DNA of 42,022 nt from NCBI GenBank assembly GCA_903834925.1, contig CAILLA010000122.1, forward strand, positions 1 to 42,022, in the 5' to 3' direction. This document shows positions 25,669 through 34,180 of the stretch, one piece after another. The stretch is from an uncultured Schlesneria sp. (GTDB lineage Bacteria > Planctomycetota > Planctomycetia > Planctomycetales > Planctomycetaceae). The position numbers and the translations under genes are program-made. A model generated the notes under the pieces. The model had not been told where the DNA came from. It made no database searches and worked only from the letters and a program-made list of their open reading frames with translations. The first letter of the stretch is position 1, and the number at the start of each line of letters is the position of its first letter.

Positions 25669-26040
25669 TTGGTAAAAATCTTCCTGGCAATGGTCGGATT
25701 TGCCTACATCGGGTTGGCCGGCTGGTGCTCGTTGCAACCAGAAAAAACGGCGAAGGGAGTTGGCTTCTCCCTTCAGCCGGGTTCGGGGCAATCTGAATTT
25801 CTGGTGGTCTACGGCGGGCTTGAGCTGGCCTTAGGTCTGATTTTTCTCTGGCCCCTGTACCGACCTGAAGAGTCAGCGTTTCCGCTTTTTGCATGTCTGG
25901 TGATTCACGCCTGCCTCGTCCTGTTTCGGACGATCAGCTTTTTTCTTTACAACGGAATCGAATCGACCACGTCGTACCTGGCTGCGACAGAGTGGCTGAT
26001 TTTTCTTGCGTCTGCCTATTTTTTCCTGCGCAAGGCATAA
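25669..26040 (+). CDS. Small multi-pass membrane protein downstream of polyketide synthase (DUF4345-like)
   Basis: 123 residues, four hydrophobic segments (about 3-20, 43-63, 72-95, 101-119). TTG 25669 starts right before the first helix; an ATG seven codons later is possible. The pattern (Gly-rich first helix, QPE turn, then GGLELALGL) resembles DUF4345-type membrane proteins, although I am not certain of that assignment. It lies 16 bases after the polyketide synthase stop, so the two are probably one operon. It could serve in export or in the membrane insertion of a lipid product; that is inference. Confidence 0.7.
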   Translation: MVKIFLAMVGFAYIGLAGWCSLQPEKTAKGVGFSLQPGSGQSEFLVVYGGLELALGLIFLWPLYRPEESAFPLFACLVIHACLVLFRTISFFLYNGIESTTSYLAATEWLIFLASAYFFLRKA

Positions 26041-26173
26041 GGCGACACTCGATTTACATTGGGCAACGCCCTGAGTATTTTCATTGGGGCGGGCGAGGAT
26101 GGCCTGACAAAATGGCCAAACTGGCGTAATGAAGTCTGTTTCACCTGATTATTGGAACATCGGTCGGAACTCA

Positions 26174-26275
26174 GGGTGCCACGGTTTTGGAGTCTTCGAT
26201 AAGGCCGTGTCTTCGCAATTCGATAAAGCATCCGAAGAGCACGGCCTAACCGAAGACGGTCGGACCGTGGCACCC
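26174..26275. repeat. Approx. 100-bp inverted-end repeat, copy A
   Basis: GGGTGCCACGG at the left end is the perfect complement of CCGTGGCACCC at the right end. The interior has GTCTTCG and GGCCGTG near the left and CACGGCC and CGAAGAC near the right, so the whole unit folds on itself. It lies between convergent genes, four bases after the crcB stop. Confidence 0.85.
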
Positions 26276-26278
26276 ATT

Positions 26279-26668
26279 TCAAGCGATTGGAATCGGGCGA
26301 GCCAGATAAGCTCCCAACCACACGGCAACCAGACCAAGCAACACATTTGCGGTCATGTGCCCCAAACTTACCGCGATCCCCCCACCAGGATTATTGGCGA
26401 TAAAAAACGTTTCGTACGCCAGTGAAGAAAATGTCGTTAAGCCACCAAGCACGCCAATAACAAAAAACAGCCGTATGGACTCGGCAACGCTTTTCGAATC
26501 ATGAGGCCCACCCAGAACGTAACCGATCGCCAATGATCCAATCACGTTAACGATCAGTGTTCCCGCTCCGATATAGCCGGGAAACCAAGCCTTCATCATC
26601 GTGCTGATCCCGTATCTCAGCATCGCACCCAGGCCACCACCCGTTCCGACTAACAACAAATTCCACAT
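26279..26668 (-). CDS. crcB: Fluoride ion channel CrcB/FluC
   Basis: 129 residues, four membrane helices, dual-topology fluoride exporter that protects against cytoplasmic fluoride. Family motifs are GGGLGAMLRY (residues 10-19), GTLIVNVIGSLAIG in helix 2, and GVLGGLTTFSSLAYE in helix 3, with the Phe-box TTFSS. ATG 26668 follows the propeller stop by three bases, so it is translated from the same transcript. No fluoride riboswitch is seen near it, because the upstream gene abuts. A single gene is normal for the homodimeric form. Confidence 0.95.
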   Translation of the reverse strand: MWNLLLVGTGGGLGAMLRYGISTMMKAWFPGYIGAGTLIVNVIGSLAIGYVLGGPHDSKSVAESIRLFFVIGVLGGLTTFSSLAYETFFIANNPGGGIAVSLGHMTANVLLGLVAVWLGAYLARPIPIA

Positions 26669-26671
26669 ACG

Positions 26672-27886
26672 TTACTTTGCCGAAATCTTCCAAAGGTTTT
26701 GATCGCTGCGAACGTAAATGGCACCATTGGAAACGGCTGGTGTACACAAGAAAACTTCTCCATCAAGGTTTCCCGTGTGGACTACCTCGCCAGCGTCGTC
26801 ACCCAGCTTAACGCAGTGTCCTTCGCCTTTTTCGTTGAAAACGTAAAGGTGACCTCCTGATGCGACGGGAGAACCGCTGAAAGGACCGGCCACTCGAGTT
26901 TGCCACTTGATATCGCCCGTCTTCAGGTCGGCAGCAAGCAAGACTCCCGCCCCGTTGATTGAATATAGCCGACCTTTGTAAACAAGCGGGCTGATTGTGC
27001 GAGGATCAAGTTTGTTCGTTTGCCAGATCTTTTCCAGACTTGCGCTTTCCCCTGGTGGTTTGAGAGCCGTGATCCCCTTTGATGCGGCATAAAGAATTCC
27101 ATCAGATGCAACCGAAGAACTGATCGTTGAGGCACCGTCTGTGAATTTCCAGACGACATCGCCGGTCATCGGTCGGACGGCTGCAATTCCCTCGGATGAC
27201 TGCAACAGCGCCAGATCTTCGTGGCCACCGTACCGTTTCGGCCAGATAATCGCTGAAGTCCAGTTCGCCTTTTTCGGACGAGCCGAAGTCCAACGAGAAA
27301 CTCCCGTCGCCACGTCGATCCCCGTTGCCAGAGATTCACTGTCGTTTTCAATTTGAGTGATCAGCGTCGTTCCGACGACGATCGGTGATGACGCCATGCC
27401 AAGACTGTTGGAGGCGTTCGGGTGGTCGTATGTCAGACCACGAAACCATTCCAGATTTCCATCAAGATCAAGACAGACCAGGTCATTGCTTGAGAACAAC
27501 GCGAAGACCCGCTGGCCGTCGCTGACCGGTGTCGACGAAGCAACACAGGTCTTTTGATGGTGTGACGTCCGGCCCGTCGCCGAGAACTGCCGCTCCCACC
27601 GCTTCGACCCATCGGCAACGTTAAAGCAAAGCACATGTAATCGATCGCCCCGATACCCGCTCGAACTGGTCACAAAGACCCGATCACCCACCACAATCGG
27701 CGATGAGAGACCGCGACCCGGAAGGGAACTTTTCCAACCGATATTTTCGGTGGCTGACCAACTGGTCGGGGGTGCAATATCGTCGCCGAGTCCGTTCGAT
27801 TCGCTGCCACGGAATTGACGCCAATCGCCCGCCTGGACGATCGAAGCCCATCCGATCCACGCACAGATGACAATCAAACTTCGCAT
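26672..27886 (-). CDS. Secreted PQQ-type beta-propeller protein
   Basis: 404 residues with a signal peptide (MRSLIVICAWIGWASIVQA, then GDWRQFRG). Repeated blades begin with patterns like SSPIVVGDRVFVTSSSG, ASSPIVVGTTLI and SPLVYKGRLYSINGAG, and the WRQFRG opening is common in planctomycete PQQ-like propellers. No dehydrogenase catalytic Asp/Glu pair or clear PQQ-binding disulfide was identified, so it may be a scaffold rather than an enzyme. crcB follows within three bases, suggesting an operon by convenience rather than by pathway. It resembles the propeller at 38694 in general design. Confidence 0.85.
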   Translation of the reverse strand: MRSLIVICAWIGWASIVQAGDWRQFRGSESNGLGDDIAPPTSWSATENIGWKSSLPGRGLSSPIVVGDRVFVTSSSGYRGDRLHVLCFNVADGSKRWERQFSATGRTSHHQKTCVASSTPVSDGQRVFALFSSNDLVCLDLDGNLEWFRGLTYDHPNASNSLGMASSPIVVGTTLITQIENDSESLATGIDVATGVSRWTSARPKKANWTSAIIWPKRYGGHEDLALLQSSEGIAAVRPMTGDVVWKFTDGASTISSSVASDGILYAASKGITALKPPGESASLEKIWQTNKLDPRTISPLVYKGRLYSINGAGVLLAADLKTGDIKWQTRVAGPFSGSPVASGGHLYVFNEKGEGHCVKLGDDAGEVVHTGNLDGEVFLCTPAVSNGAIYVRSDQNLWKISAK

Positions 27887-28380
27887 GAACGGCTCCCATC
27901 TGGTATCAAACTAGTCTCCCCCTCGCTGTCATCGCCAAATGTCATTCAGGGGCGTCCGAATATCGTGGCAGCAATTCGGCCGGAACTCAATACACGGCAC
28001 TGAAAACTAAAACGAAGCCCCATCTTCCCGGCGGATGTGGTTAGCTGGGATTTGCGCCAGGAATTTTCATTACATCGCGACTCGCGCTCGTGCAATGACT
28101 CGTTAACCACCGCCGCAAGAGCGTTGGGGATTCGTCTTGGATTGTAGTTTTTTCTTGTTTTTCTGGCGAAAAACTTGGTCGTGGCGTTGGCGGGTTCGAC
28201 GAAACCTTCACCGCGTCTGCATTTGGTTCGATAGGTCGTATTAGCCCTATTCTTTTAATACGGTTCAAGCCGAAAAGGCTGGAAAGCGGGTTATGAATGT
28301 AGAACCTAGAAAGGGAGGGAAATTGAAGTCAGCGCAACAACGAACTTGCAGCCTCCTCATGGTTTGACTTTGAATTGTCA
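27887..28380. other. 494-bp intergenic region, nothing recognised
   Basis: It lies between the propeller start and the 3' end of the second SulP gene, both on the minus strand. A 75-codon minus-strand frame at 28041-28268 is Pro/Ser-rich without motifs and is treated as chance. It should contain the propeller promoter; I could not place it. Confidence 0.4.
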
Positions 28381-30000
28381 CTATCCGGCCGTTTTTCGCT
28401 GGGCTGAATGAGGGTGATTTGACAGGCCCGCGTGCGAGTCCAGGCCACGGATCAGGAGTTTGCGGTTCTTTTGTTCGAAGTCCAGTTGAAGCTCGTGTAA
28501 CTTTTCCATGACAGTGTGGTCAACGAGACGGGTTTCTGACAGGTCCAGGATGACCGATCGATTCGGATTGATTGAGAGGAGTTTTCGGCGAAGTCCAATC
28601 CACGTGCTGAAGACGGCTGAGTTCTTAACATGAACCAGAGTCGTCGAGCTGTCGGGTTCGGTAATCTCAATATTTGGCGTGAACAGCGACCCGATGGGTG
28701 CTCCGTTCCAGATGTGGAATGCGGCTTTGACTGCGATGCCGATGCCAACGCCGATCAACAGGTCCGTGGCCAGGACGCCCAGGATCGTCGCGACGAAAAT
28801 GGCGAGTTGTTCTCGTCCGACTTTGTACATATGAATGAACTCATGCGGCGATGCCAGTCGATATCCGGTAAAGACCAGCATGGCCGCGAGAGAGGCATTC
28901 GGAATCATCTTGATCAGGCCGGGCAGCATGGATACGAACAGCAGTAGAAACAGGCCGTGAAACAGATTGGCAAATCGACTGCGAGCTCCGTTATCAATGT
29001 TGGCTTTACTGCGGACAATCTCGGAAATCATGGGGAGTCCGCCGACGCACGACGCGAGCGTATTGGCGATCCCGATACCAAGCAGGTCGCGGTTATAGTC
29101 GGTCTTTCGCCGATAGGGGTCGAGCAAGTCAACCGCTTTCGCACTGAGCAGCGATTCCAGCGTACCGATCAGCGAGAACATGAGGACATACTGTAACGCA
29201 TGATAAAGATGGCTTTGACTGAACGCGCCTTGAAAGTCGGGGAATGCGATCCCCTGACGAATATCATTAGGAACATTCACGTATGCCGTCGGATCTAATT
29301 TGGCGGCGAAAACATAGCCAAGCAGGATTCCCATACCGACGACGATCAATTGAGCCGGAGCTTTTTTGATCCACGCCAGTTTTTTTGGCATCATGGCCCA
29401 GACAATCATGATCCCCAGGCAGGTCAATCCAATCGTGGCGACTTCCGGTTTGAGATGCTGGATCGCTTCCGGGATCGCTTCAATTACCTTCAGTGGTTCT
29501 TTTTCTTTTGTGGGGTTACCGATCATGGCGTGGAATTGCTTGGATGCAATCATGATTCCGATCGATGCCAGCATGCCATGAACGGCGGCGGTCGGAAAGA
29601 ATTCGCTAAGGATGCCTGATCGGACAATTGCCAGTCCGATCTGAACCAGTCCGGCAACGACTCCAACCGCCAATGCCATCTGATAAGCGAGATTATCGGC
29701 GACCTTGTCTTCGCCACCAGTAAAACCAAATCCATCGACACAGCCCAGGACGATGACAATCAACCCGGCGGCCGGGCCTTTGATGGTGAGTTCAGAATTA
29801 CTGATCCAGGGGACGAGCAGACCACCAATAATTGCGGTGAAGATCCCAGCAATGGGTGGATAGCCGCTGGCTTTTGCAATTCCCAGGCAAAGCGGCATCG
29901 CGATGAGAAAGACGAGGAACCCTGATTTGATGTCAGCCGAAAAGTTTTCACGGAGCCCGGACAGGCCTGGCTTGGGAACTGACTTACTGGCATAAGACAT
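28381..30000 (-). CDS. Second SulP family anion permease
   Basis: 539 residues. The first repeat signature is GIAKASGYPPIAGIFTAIIGG, followed by TIKGPAAGLIVIVLG; later come LLDPYRRKTDYNRDLLG and VRSKANIDNGARSRFANL. About 12 hydrophobic segments precede a STAS domain (about residues 445-530) with SVILDLSETRLVDHTVMEKLHEL. The Asp-His in the STAS loop and order of motifs match the SulP at 3939, but the proteins are only moderately alike. Sulfate, bicarbonate or other anions are possible. None of the small two-helix proteins or sbtA lies near this copy. Start ATG 30000. Confidence 0.9.
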   Translation of the reverse strand: MSYASKSVPKPGLSGLRENFSADIKSGFLVFLIAMPLCLGIAKASGYPPIAGIFTAIIGGLLVPWISNSELTIKGPAAGLIVIVLGCVDGFGFTGGEDKVADNLAYQMALAVGVVAGLVQIGLAIVRSGILSEFFPTAAVHGMLASIGIMIASKQFHAMIGNPTKEKEPLKVIEAIPEAIQHLKPEVATIGLTCLGIMIVWAMMPKKLAWIKKAPAQLIVVGMGILLGYVFAAKLDPTAYVNVPNDIRQGIAFPDFQGAFSQSHLYHALQYVLMFSLIGTLESLLSAKAVDLLDPYRRKTDYNRDLLGIGIANTLASCVGGLPMISEIVRSKANIDNGARSRFANLFHGLFLLLFVSMLPGLIKMIPNASLAAMLVFTGYRLASPHEFIHMYKVGREQLAIFVATILGVLATDLLIGVGIGIAVKAAFHIWNGAPIGSLFTPNIEITEPDSSTTLVHVKNSAVFSTWIGLRRKLLSINPNRSVILDLSETRLVDHTVMEKLHELQLDFEQKNRKLLIRGLDSHAGLSNHPHSAQRKTAG

Positions 30001-30333
30001 GTCTTCTGTTCTTTCCGTTCGGACGAGGCGATCTCTAGGAATCGAGTCCTGTTGAACTCACACTGACGCGGAAGACGATTGTCGCGAGTTCCCGAAACGG
30101 TGTAACCTCACAATTGGCTGAAAAGCTCTTAAGAATCGTTCCGTGAATGACTTTGGATTACCCGGTGACAGTCGGGATAGAAACAAAAATCAAGCTTTGC
30201 AGCATCAAGAATTTGAAGATCGTTCGAAAATACGGGGGGGGGGGGGAGTAGCCCGTTTTTGTCGTATTGGGTTAAGACAGCACACGATGCTTTGGGGCAC
30301 GGGCTGAAGCCCATGCTCCGGTTTTACTTCGCA
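30001..30333. other. 333-bp intergenic region with G13 tract
   Basis: It lies upstream of the second SulP gene and downstream of nothing on the same strand except the DUF1294 gene start's far side. It holds a 13-G run at 30234-30246 and a near-copy of the 20-bp palindrome at 30297-30316. No gene was seen. Confidence 0.5.
30297..30316. repeat. 20-bp dispersed palindrome, second copy
   Basis: GCACGGGCTGAAGCCCATGC, the reverse-strand version of the element at 14700-14719 with one change. It lies about 18 bases from the end of the DUF1294 gene and may serve as its terminator. Confidence 0.65.
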
Positions 30334-30780
30334 CTAAATCCCGAGCAGATTTCGGACAGCTTCAAATGGCCAGCCCGACCAGATTCCCCAGGCGATGATT
30401 GCCAGATGGAAGGTCACGGTGATCCAGAATACCAGTCGAAAGCTGATTTTCAGCGTTTTATGCCGGAACAGTCGCTGAGCGAGATGTGCCCCTGGCCAGC
30501 CACCGAGAATACTTAAGAGATGAAGTGTTCGTTCGGAAATTCGTGGCTCGTTTTTCACAGCACGGCGCTTGTCGATTCCGTACATGACGAAAGCGATTGC
30601 ACTACAGGCGACGGTCAAAAGCAGGTAAATCGCAAAAAATGCGGAGACTTTGGCACTTTCGCGGGCCAGTGCGAGAATCAGCAACGCGGTGGTTCCGGCC
30701 AGCCAGAAGAAGGCCGCGGTGGTAAACCAACGCTGGATCCAGGCAAACGGGTTCAGTCGAGATGTCCACGATCGTGTCAC
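30334..30780 (-). CDS. DUF1294 family small membrane protein
   Basis: 148 residues; GTG 30780 with AAAGGACG at a good spacing. Three or four hydrophobic segments surround the family motif block: MYGIDKRRAVKNEPRISE, then LLSILGGWPGAHLAQRLFRHKTLK, and a final membrane helix. DUF1294 proteins are widespread and of unknown function, in some lineages fused to cold-shock domains, which is not so here. The gene lies about 200 bases after the 3' end of the HExxH protein on the same strand. Confidence 0.9.
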   Translation of the reverse strand: MTRSWTSRLNPFAWIQRWFTTAAFFWLAGTTALLILALARESAKVSAFFAIYLLLTVACSAIAFVMYGIDKRRAVKNEPRISERTLHLLSILGGWPGAHLAQRLFRHKTLKISFRLVFWITVTFHLAIIAWGIWSGWPFEAVRNLLGI

Positions 30781-30988
30781 GGGAAACGTCCTTTCGCAGT
30801 CTCAACTTTCAAGAGTCTCAAACCCCAAAGCCCGCTTGGTACTGGCGAATCCGTTGATCTGCCAATCTCTTTCAACGTTTCCCGATTCATCCCGGATCAC
30901 TGGCAAACGAAAATGAACGCCAATGCACATGCCAAACTTTAGCCAAATCGCGAAAATCCGTTCTCAATTCTGCAAGAACATGCCATGT

Positions 30989-32269
30989 TCAGGGGGCAGA
31001 TTTGAATTTCACAGTCACGGCTCCTTGATTATCGGCAATTTCACACCAATCGTCCCGACACCGAACGAACAAATTCCCATCCATTTGTGCTTCGTACTCG
31101 CCACTTGATCCAAGATCAAACGGTTCAGAAAGTCGATAGTCTGTAAAAAGCACACCTTCCAGCCGACCACGCCCAGCCTCATCACCGTCTGGCCCAACTT
31201 TCGAATTGCTTTTAGCGAGTTCCCATTCACCCGTTGCCGAGTACGAAATCTTATCACCTTCTTTGACCATGACTCGCGACGCCTGCCAGCCTCGGTTTGC
31301 GGCGACCTTAACCTGAGCGGTGGCGGTTCCTCGCAGTCGTTGAGATTTTGTTTTCCAATCCCAAGCGCACAGGTCACTGCGATACCCCTGGTTCATGTGC
31401 TTGAGGAAGAACAGGTATTCAAACGAGATCTCCTTTGACATGGGACCATAGACATCTTCAAAGCTTGTTCGATGATCGTTCATTAGCCCCATGCCGAGCG
31501 GTTTGAATCGGGGAGCGTAATTAGGGTTGGTGGACAATAAGTGGCACAGCGCCCATCTCCAGGCATAATTCCGCCAGTTATCACCCGTTTGTTGTCCGGG
31601 TGCGGTGATCTCGAGTAAATCTTTCGGTTGCGAGTTTTTAAGATACTTCATGACTTCATCGTGAATTTGGATCCCGTCATTCGTCTCGCGCCAATATTGA
31701 CCGAGTTCAGCCATCCCTTCTGCGTACCAGGTTGGGCCTGTTCGTCCAAAGTTCTGATGACAATAGGCATGAACCGCTTCATGCTGCGGGACACCTCGCT
31801 CAGAAACGGCCCACACGATCGATTTTGCAGCCGCAATCTGCTTTTCGCCGAGGCCATTGTGCTGCGTTAAGGTCAAACTGAGTGTGATCCCAGCGTCGTT
31901 CAAAATGCTGTTGATTGCTTCATCAGGAATCGACCCGGGTGGCCAGCGTTTTTTATCGTGAACAACGTTCATTTCGATGATTTGCGAGTTCGGTTTTCCG
32001 TAATACTTTGAAACGCGAACAAGCATCTTCTCAAGACGACTCAGCAACTCCTTCGAAGCGTCGGCAGAAAGGTCTGTCCGAATCACAAAGTTTTTTGACG
32101 AATACTCATGAATTCCACGGGGCAGTTCATCGCCTGTGTCATTGATTTTCGGGTTCGGCTTGGCTTTTGTGACATTCTTAGAAGATTGAGAAAGTGATTC
32201 GGCTGGTTTGAACGTCAAAAAAACACAGAGACCTAAACAGACCACTAATGCTCGATGAAAGTCGCTCAT
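30989..32269 (-). CDS. Secreted HExxH (gluzincin-type) protein with C-terminal beta domain
   Basis: 426 residues from ATG 32269, where AAAGGAA precedes and a signal peptide begins (MSDFHRALVVCLGLCVFLTF); the frame extends 25 codons further without support. A zinc-site motif HEAVH lies at residues 163-167, followed by TWYAEGMAELG (Glu184 or Glu188 as third ligand), the arrangement of DUF1570/peptidase-MA-like proteins. The last 110 residues (ATAQVKVAANRGWQASRV onward) form a separate beta-rich domain resembling the LecA-type fold seen in many planctomycete surface proteins. Protease activity is by motif, substrate unknown. Confidence 0.8.
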   Translation of the reverse strand: MSDFHRALVVCLGLCVFLTFKPAESLSQSSKNVTKAKPNPKINDTGDELPRGIHEYSSKNFVIRTDLSADASKELLSRLEKMLVRVSKYYGKPNSQIIEMNVVHDKKRWPPGSIPDEAINSILNDAGITLSLTLTQHNGLGEKQIAAAKSIVWAVSERGVPQHEAVHAYCHQNFGRTGPTWYAEGMAELGQYWRETNDGIQIHDEVMKYLKNSQPKDLLEITAPGQQTGDNWRNYAWRWALCHLLSTNPNYAPRFKPLGMGLMNDHRTSFEDVYGPMSKEISFEYLFFLKHMNQGYRSDLCAWDWKTKSQRLRGTATAQVKVAANRGWQASRVMVKEGDKISYSATGEWELAKSNSKVGPDGDEAGRGRLEGVLFTDYRLSEPFDLGSSGEYEAQMDGNLFVRCRDDWCEIADNQGAVTVKFKSAP

Positions 32270-32594
32270 GGTTTGTTTCCTTTGATCGCGAAAATGTCCG
32301 TCTGCGATTGTACCGATGATAAGAAGAGATTGCCCGCAATTCATCCAAATCCTGCTGAATGCGCAAGCAGAGATTGTTACGTAAAACTGAATTCCTCGTT
32401 AAGTCTAGGCCATTCAATCTTGGCTTCATGTTGGGGTACTACAATTGCGTTGATGAATCGAACTCGTTGCGGAAAACAGAGGGTTACAGAATGTTCAAAA
32501 CCTTTTCGCAATAGTCGGATTTATCTGAAAAGCGGGCTGCCAATGAATCGAAAGATACCGCTTTGAAAAACACAGGATTTCGAAAGGATTTAAA
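32270..32594. other. 325-bp divergent promoter region
   Basis: It lies between the HExxH gene (minus) and the surface-polymer operon (plus), so both promoters are expected here. No convincing -35/-10 or -24/-12 pair was found. No gene is visible. Confidence 0.45.
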
Positions 32595-32723
32595 ATGAAT
32601 GTTATGCTCGCTTACTTTGATCCGAGTGCTGGAAGTCTTCTACTTCAGGCATTGGTTGGTGGCTTCGGCGGAATTATGGTTGTTGGGCGATATCTATGGA
32701 TGCAATTACGCGGCCACGAATGA
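32595..32723 (+). CDS. 42-residue membrane peptide (DPSAGS type) heading the surface-polymer module
   Basis: The ATG at 32595 follows AAAGGA at a six-base spacing. The peptide begins MNVMLAYFDPSAGSLLLQ, then a glycine-rich hydrophobic helix (ALVGGFGGIMVVGRYLW) and a short basic-polar end. Its stop overlaps the next start in ATGA (32720-32723), indicating coupled translation. From general knowledge, small proteins beginning with a DPG/SxGS turn and one helix precede methyltransferases of this kind in other bacteria, but I cannot name a family. It was easy to miss because of its length. Confidence 0.75.
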   Translation: MNVMLAYFDPSAGSLLLQALVGGFGGIMVVGRYLWMQLRGHE

Positions 32724-34180
32724 ACACAAGCGGTACTTTGGCGGTGACAGGAAATTCCGATTCCAACCCAGTTCCATTCGCGATGAACTTCGATTCCGGT
32801 TCGTTTCGTGACCGTTCGGCGCGTGTTTTTACGTCTGGGGATCAGGTTTACCGCGCGATGTCTGCCGAGGCATTCATTAACTGGCAGCAGGTTTCGAACC
32901 AGGCATTCTTTCAAAAGAGAAGTTTGAACGGGCAGATTGTCGGGACTGAAGAGATCTCCGCAATTGAGCGTGCAAAGCTCTCGATTCCCAATCACGTCGC
33001 GGCGGTACTCAAGCATGAGCGGATAACTTTTATTTCGTATCCCTATGAATGGTCGTTCGGGATGTTGCGGCAGGCTGCGCTACTTCATTTGGAAATCCTG
33101 ATTGATGCCGTTACTTCGGGACAGATTCTGAAAGATGCCTCACCGTATAACGTTCAGTTTCGCGGATCACAGCCCGTATTTATCGATATCGGTTCGTTCA
33201 CTCCGTTAGTGCCTGGCGAGCCGTGGTTGGCTTATCGGCAGTTCTGCGAGATGATGCTGTTTCCACTGCTACTTCAGGCTTACCGTGGAGTCGACTTTCA
33301 AACAATCTTGCGGTCACAATTGGAAGGAATTCCGGCGCGTCAATTTATCCAGTGGATGCGGTGGACGGATCTGTTCCGGCCCGGTGTCTTCACGAATGGC
33401 TGGCTGCAAGCCAAATTGGAACAAAAGACCCAGGCGACACAAACGAGTACGGTTCGGGATCTTCAGTCGAGCGGATTTAATTCGCAATTCATCCAGCGGA
33501 TGTTAAAGAATCTCAATCGAATCATTGAACGACTGAAATGGGCCCCCAGACGGACTCAGTGGATGTCCTACAACGACACTCTTCCACATGTGGCCCAGGA
33601 TGGCCAGGCTAAATCCGAGTTCGTTCGTCATGTATGTCAGACGAGTCACCCTCGGATGGTTTGGGATCTTGGATGCAATGACGGTCGGTACTCGAAGATC
33701 GCCAGCGAGCATGCATCCGTAGTCGTTGCGATGGACCAGGATCACGCTTGCGTCGAACGACTATTTAATACATCGTTCGAATCCCGATCGAATATTCTGC
33801 CGCTTTGTATTGACCTTGCGAATACATCACCCGCACAAGGTTGGCGAGGCCGTGAACGAAAACGACTTGAAGACCGGGGACGACCGAATTTGGTAATCTG
33901 TCTGGGGATCATTCATCACCTTGTGCTGGCTGCGAATATCCCTCTTCCTGATGTCATTGATTGGCTGGCCAGTTTGGGTGGTGACTTGATCCTGGAGTTC
34001 CCGTCCAAGCAGGATGCCATGGTTCGGGCATTGTTGAGGAATAAACGCGATCAGTACGAGGATTATTCGCTCGAACATCTGGAGTCAGAACTGCAAAAAC
34101 AATTTCGCATTCAACAGCGTCAATCGCTTCCATCCGGGGCACGAACGCTGTTTCACGCCATACCGATTCATCCTGTGTAA
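32720..34180 (+). CDS. SAM-dependent methyltransferase of a surface-polymer module
   Basis: 486 residues from ATG 32720, which overlaps the preceding stop by four bases; an upstream in-frame ATG at 32696 would overlap the small gene and is rejected. The C-terminal half holds a class I methyltransferase domain: WDLGCNDGRYSKIA (Trp315, DLGCNDG 316-322) as SAM loop, VVVAMDQD as acidic end of strand 2, and NLVICLGIIHHLV as post-core region. The N-terminal 300 residues contain ISYPYEWSFGMLRQAALLHLEIL and DASPYNVQFRG, a block typical of large methyltransferases next to polysaccharide genes. Substrate not identifiable; possibly a glycan or lipid precursor. Confidence 0.88.
   Translation: MNTSGTLAVTGNSDSNPVPFAMNFDSGSFRDRSARVFTSGDQVYRAMSAEAFINWQQVSNQAFFQKRSLNGQIVGTEEISAIERAKLSIPNHVAAVLKHERITFISYPYEWSFGMLRQAALLHLEILIDAVTSGQILKDASPYNVQFRGSQPVFIDIGSFTPLVPGEPWLAYRQFCEMMLFPLLLQAYRGVDFQTILRSQLEGIPARQFIQWMRWTDLFRPGVFTNGWLQAKLEQKTQATQTSTVRDLQSSGFNSQFIQRMLKNLNRIIERLKWAPRRTQWMSYNDTLPHVAQDGQAKSEFVRHVCQTSHPRMVWDLGCNDGRYSKIASEHASVVVAMDQDHACVERLFNTSFESRSNILPLCIDLANTSPAQGWRGRERKRLEDRGRPNLVICLGIIHHLVLAANIPLPDVIDWLASLGGDLILEFPSKQDAMVRALLRNKRDQYEDYSLEHLESELQKQFRIQQRQSLPSGARTLFHAIPIHPV

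Noticed and set aside
26279-26672. Fluoride riboswitch before crcB
   Set aside because: The crcB start lies three bases after the upstream gene stop, so there is no leader for one, and no such fold was seen before the propeller gene.
28041-28268. 75-codon frame between the propeller and the second SulP
   Set aside because: Pro/Ser/Thr-rich, without a ribosome site or any motif.
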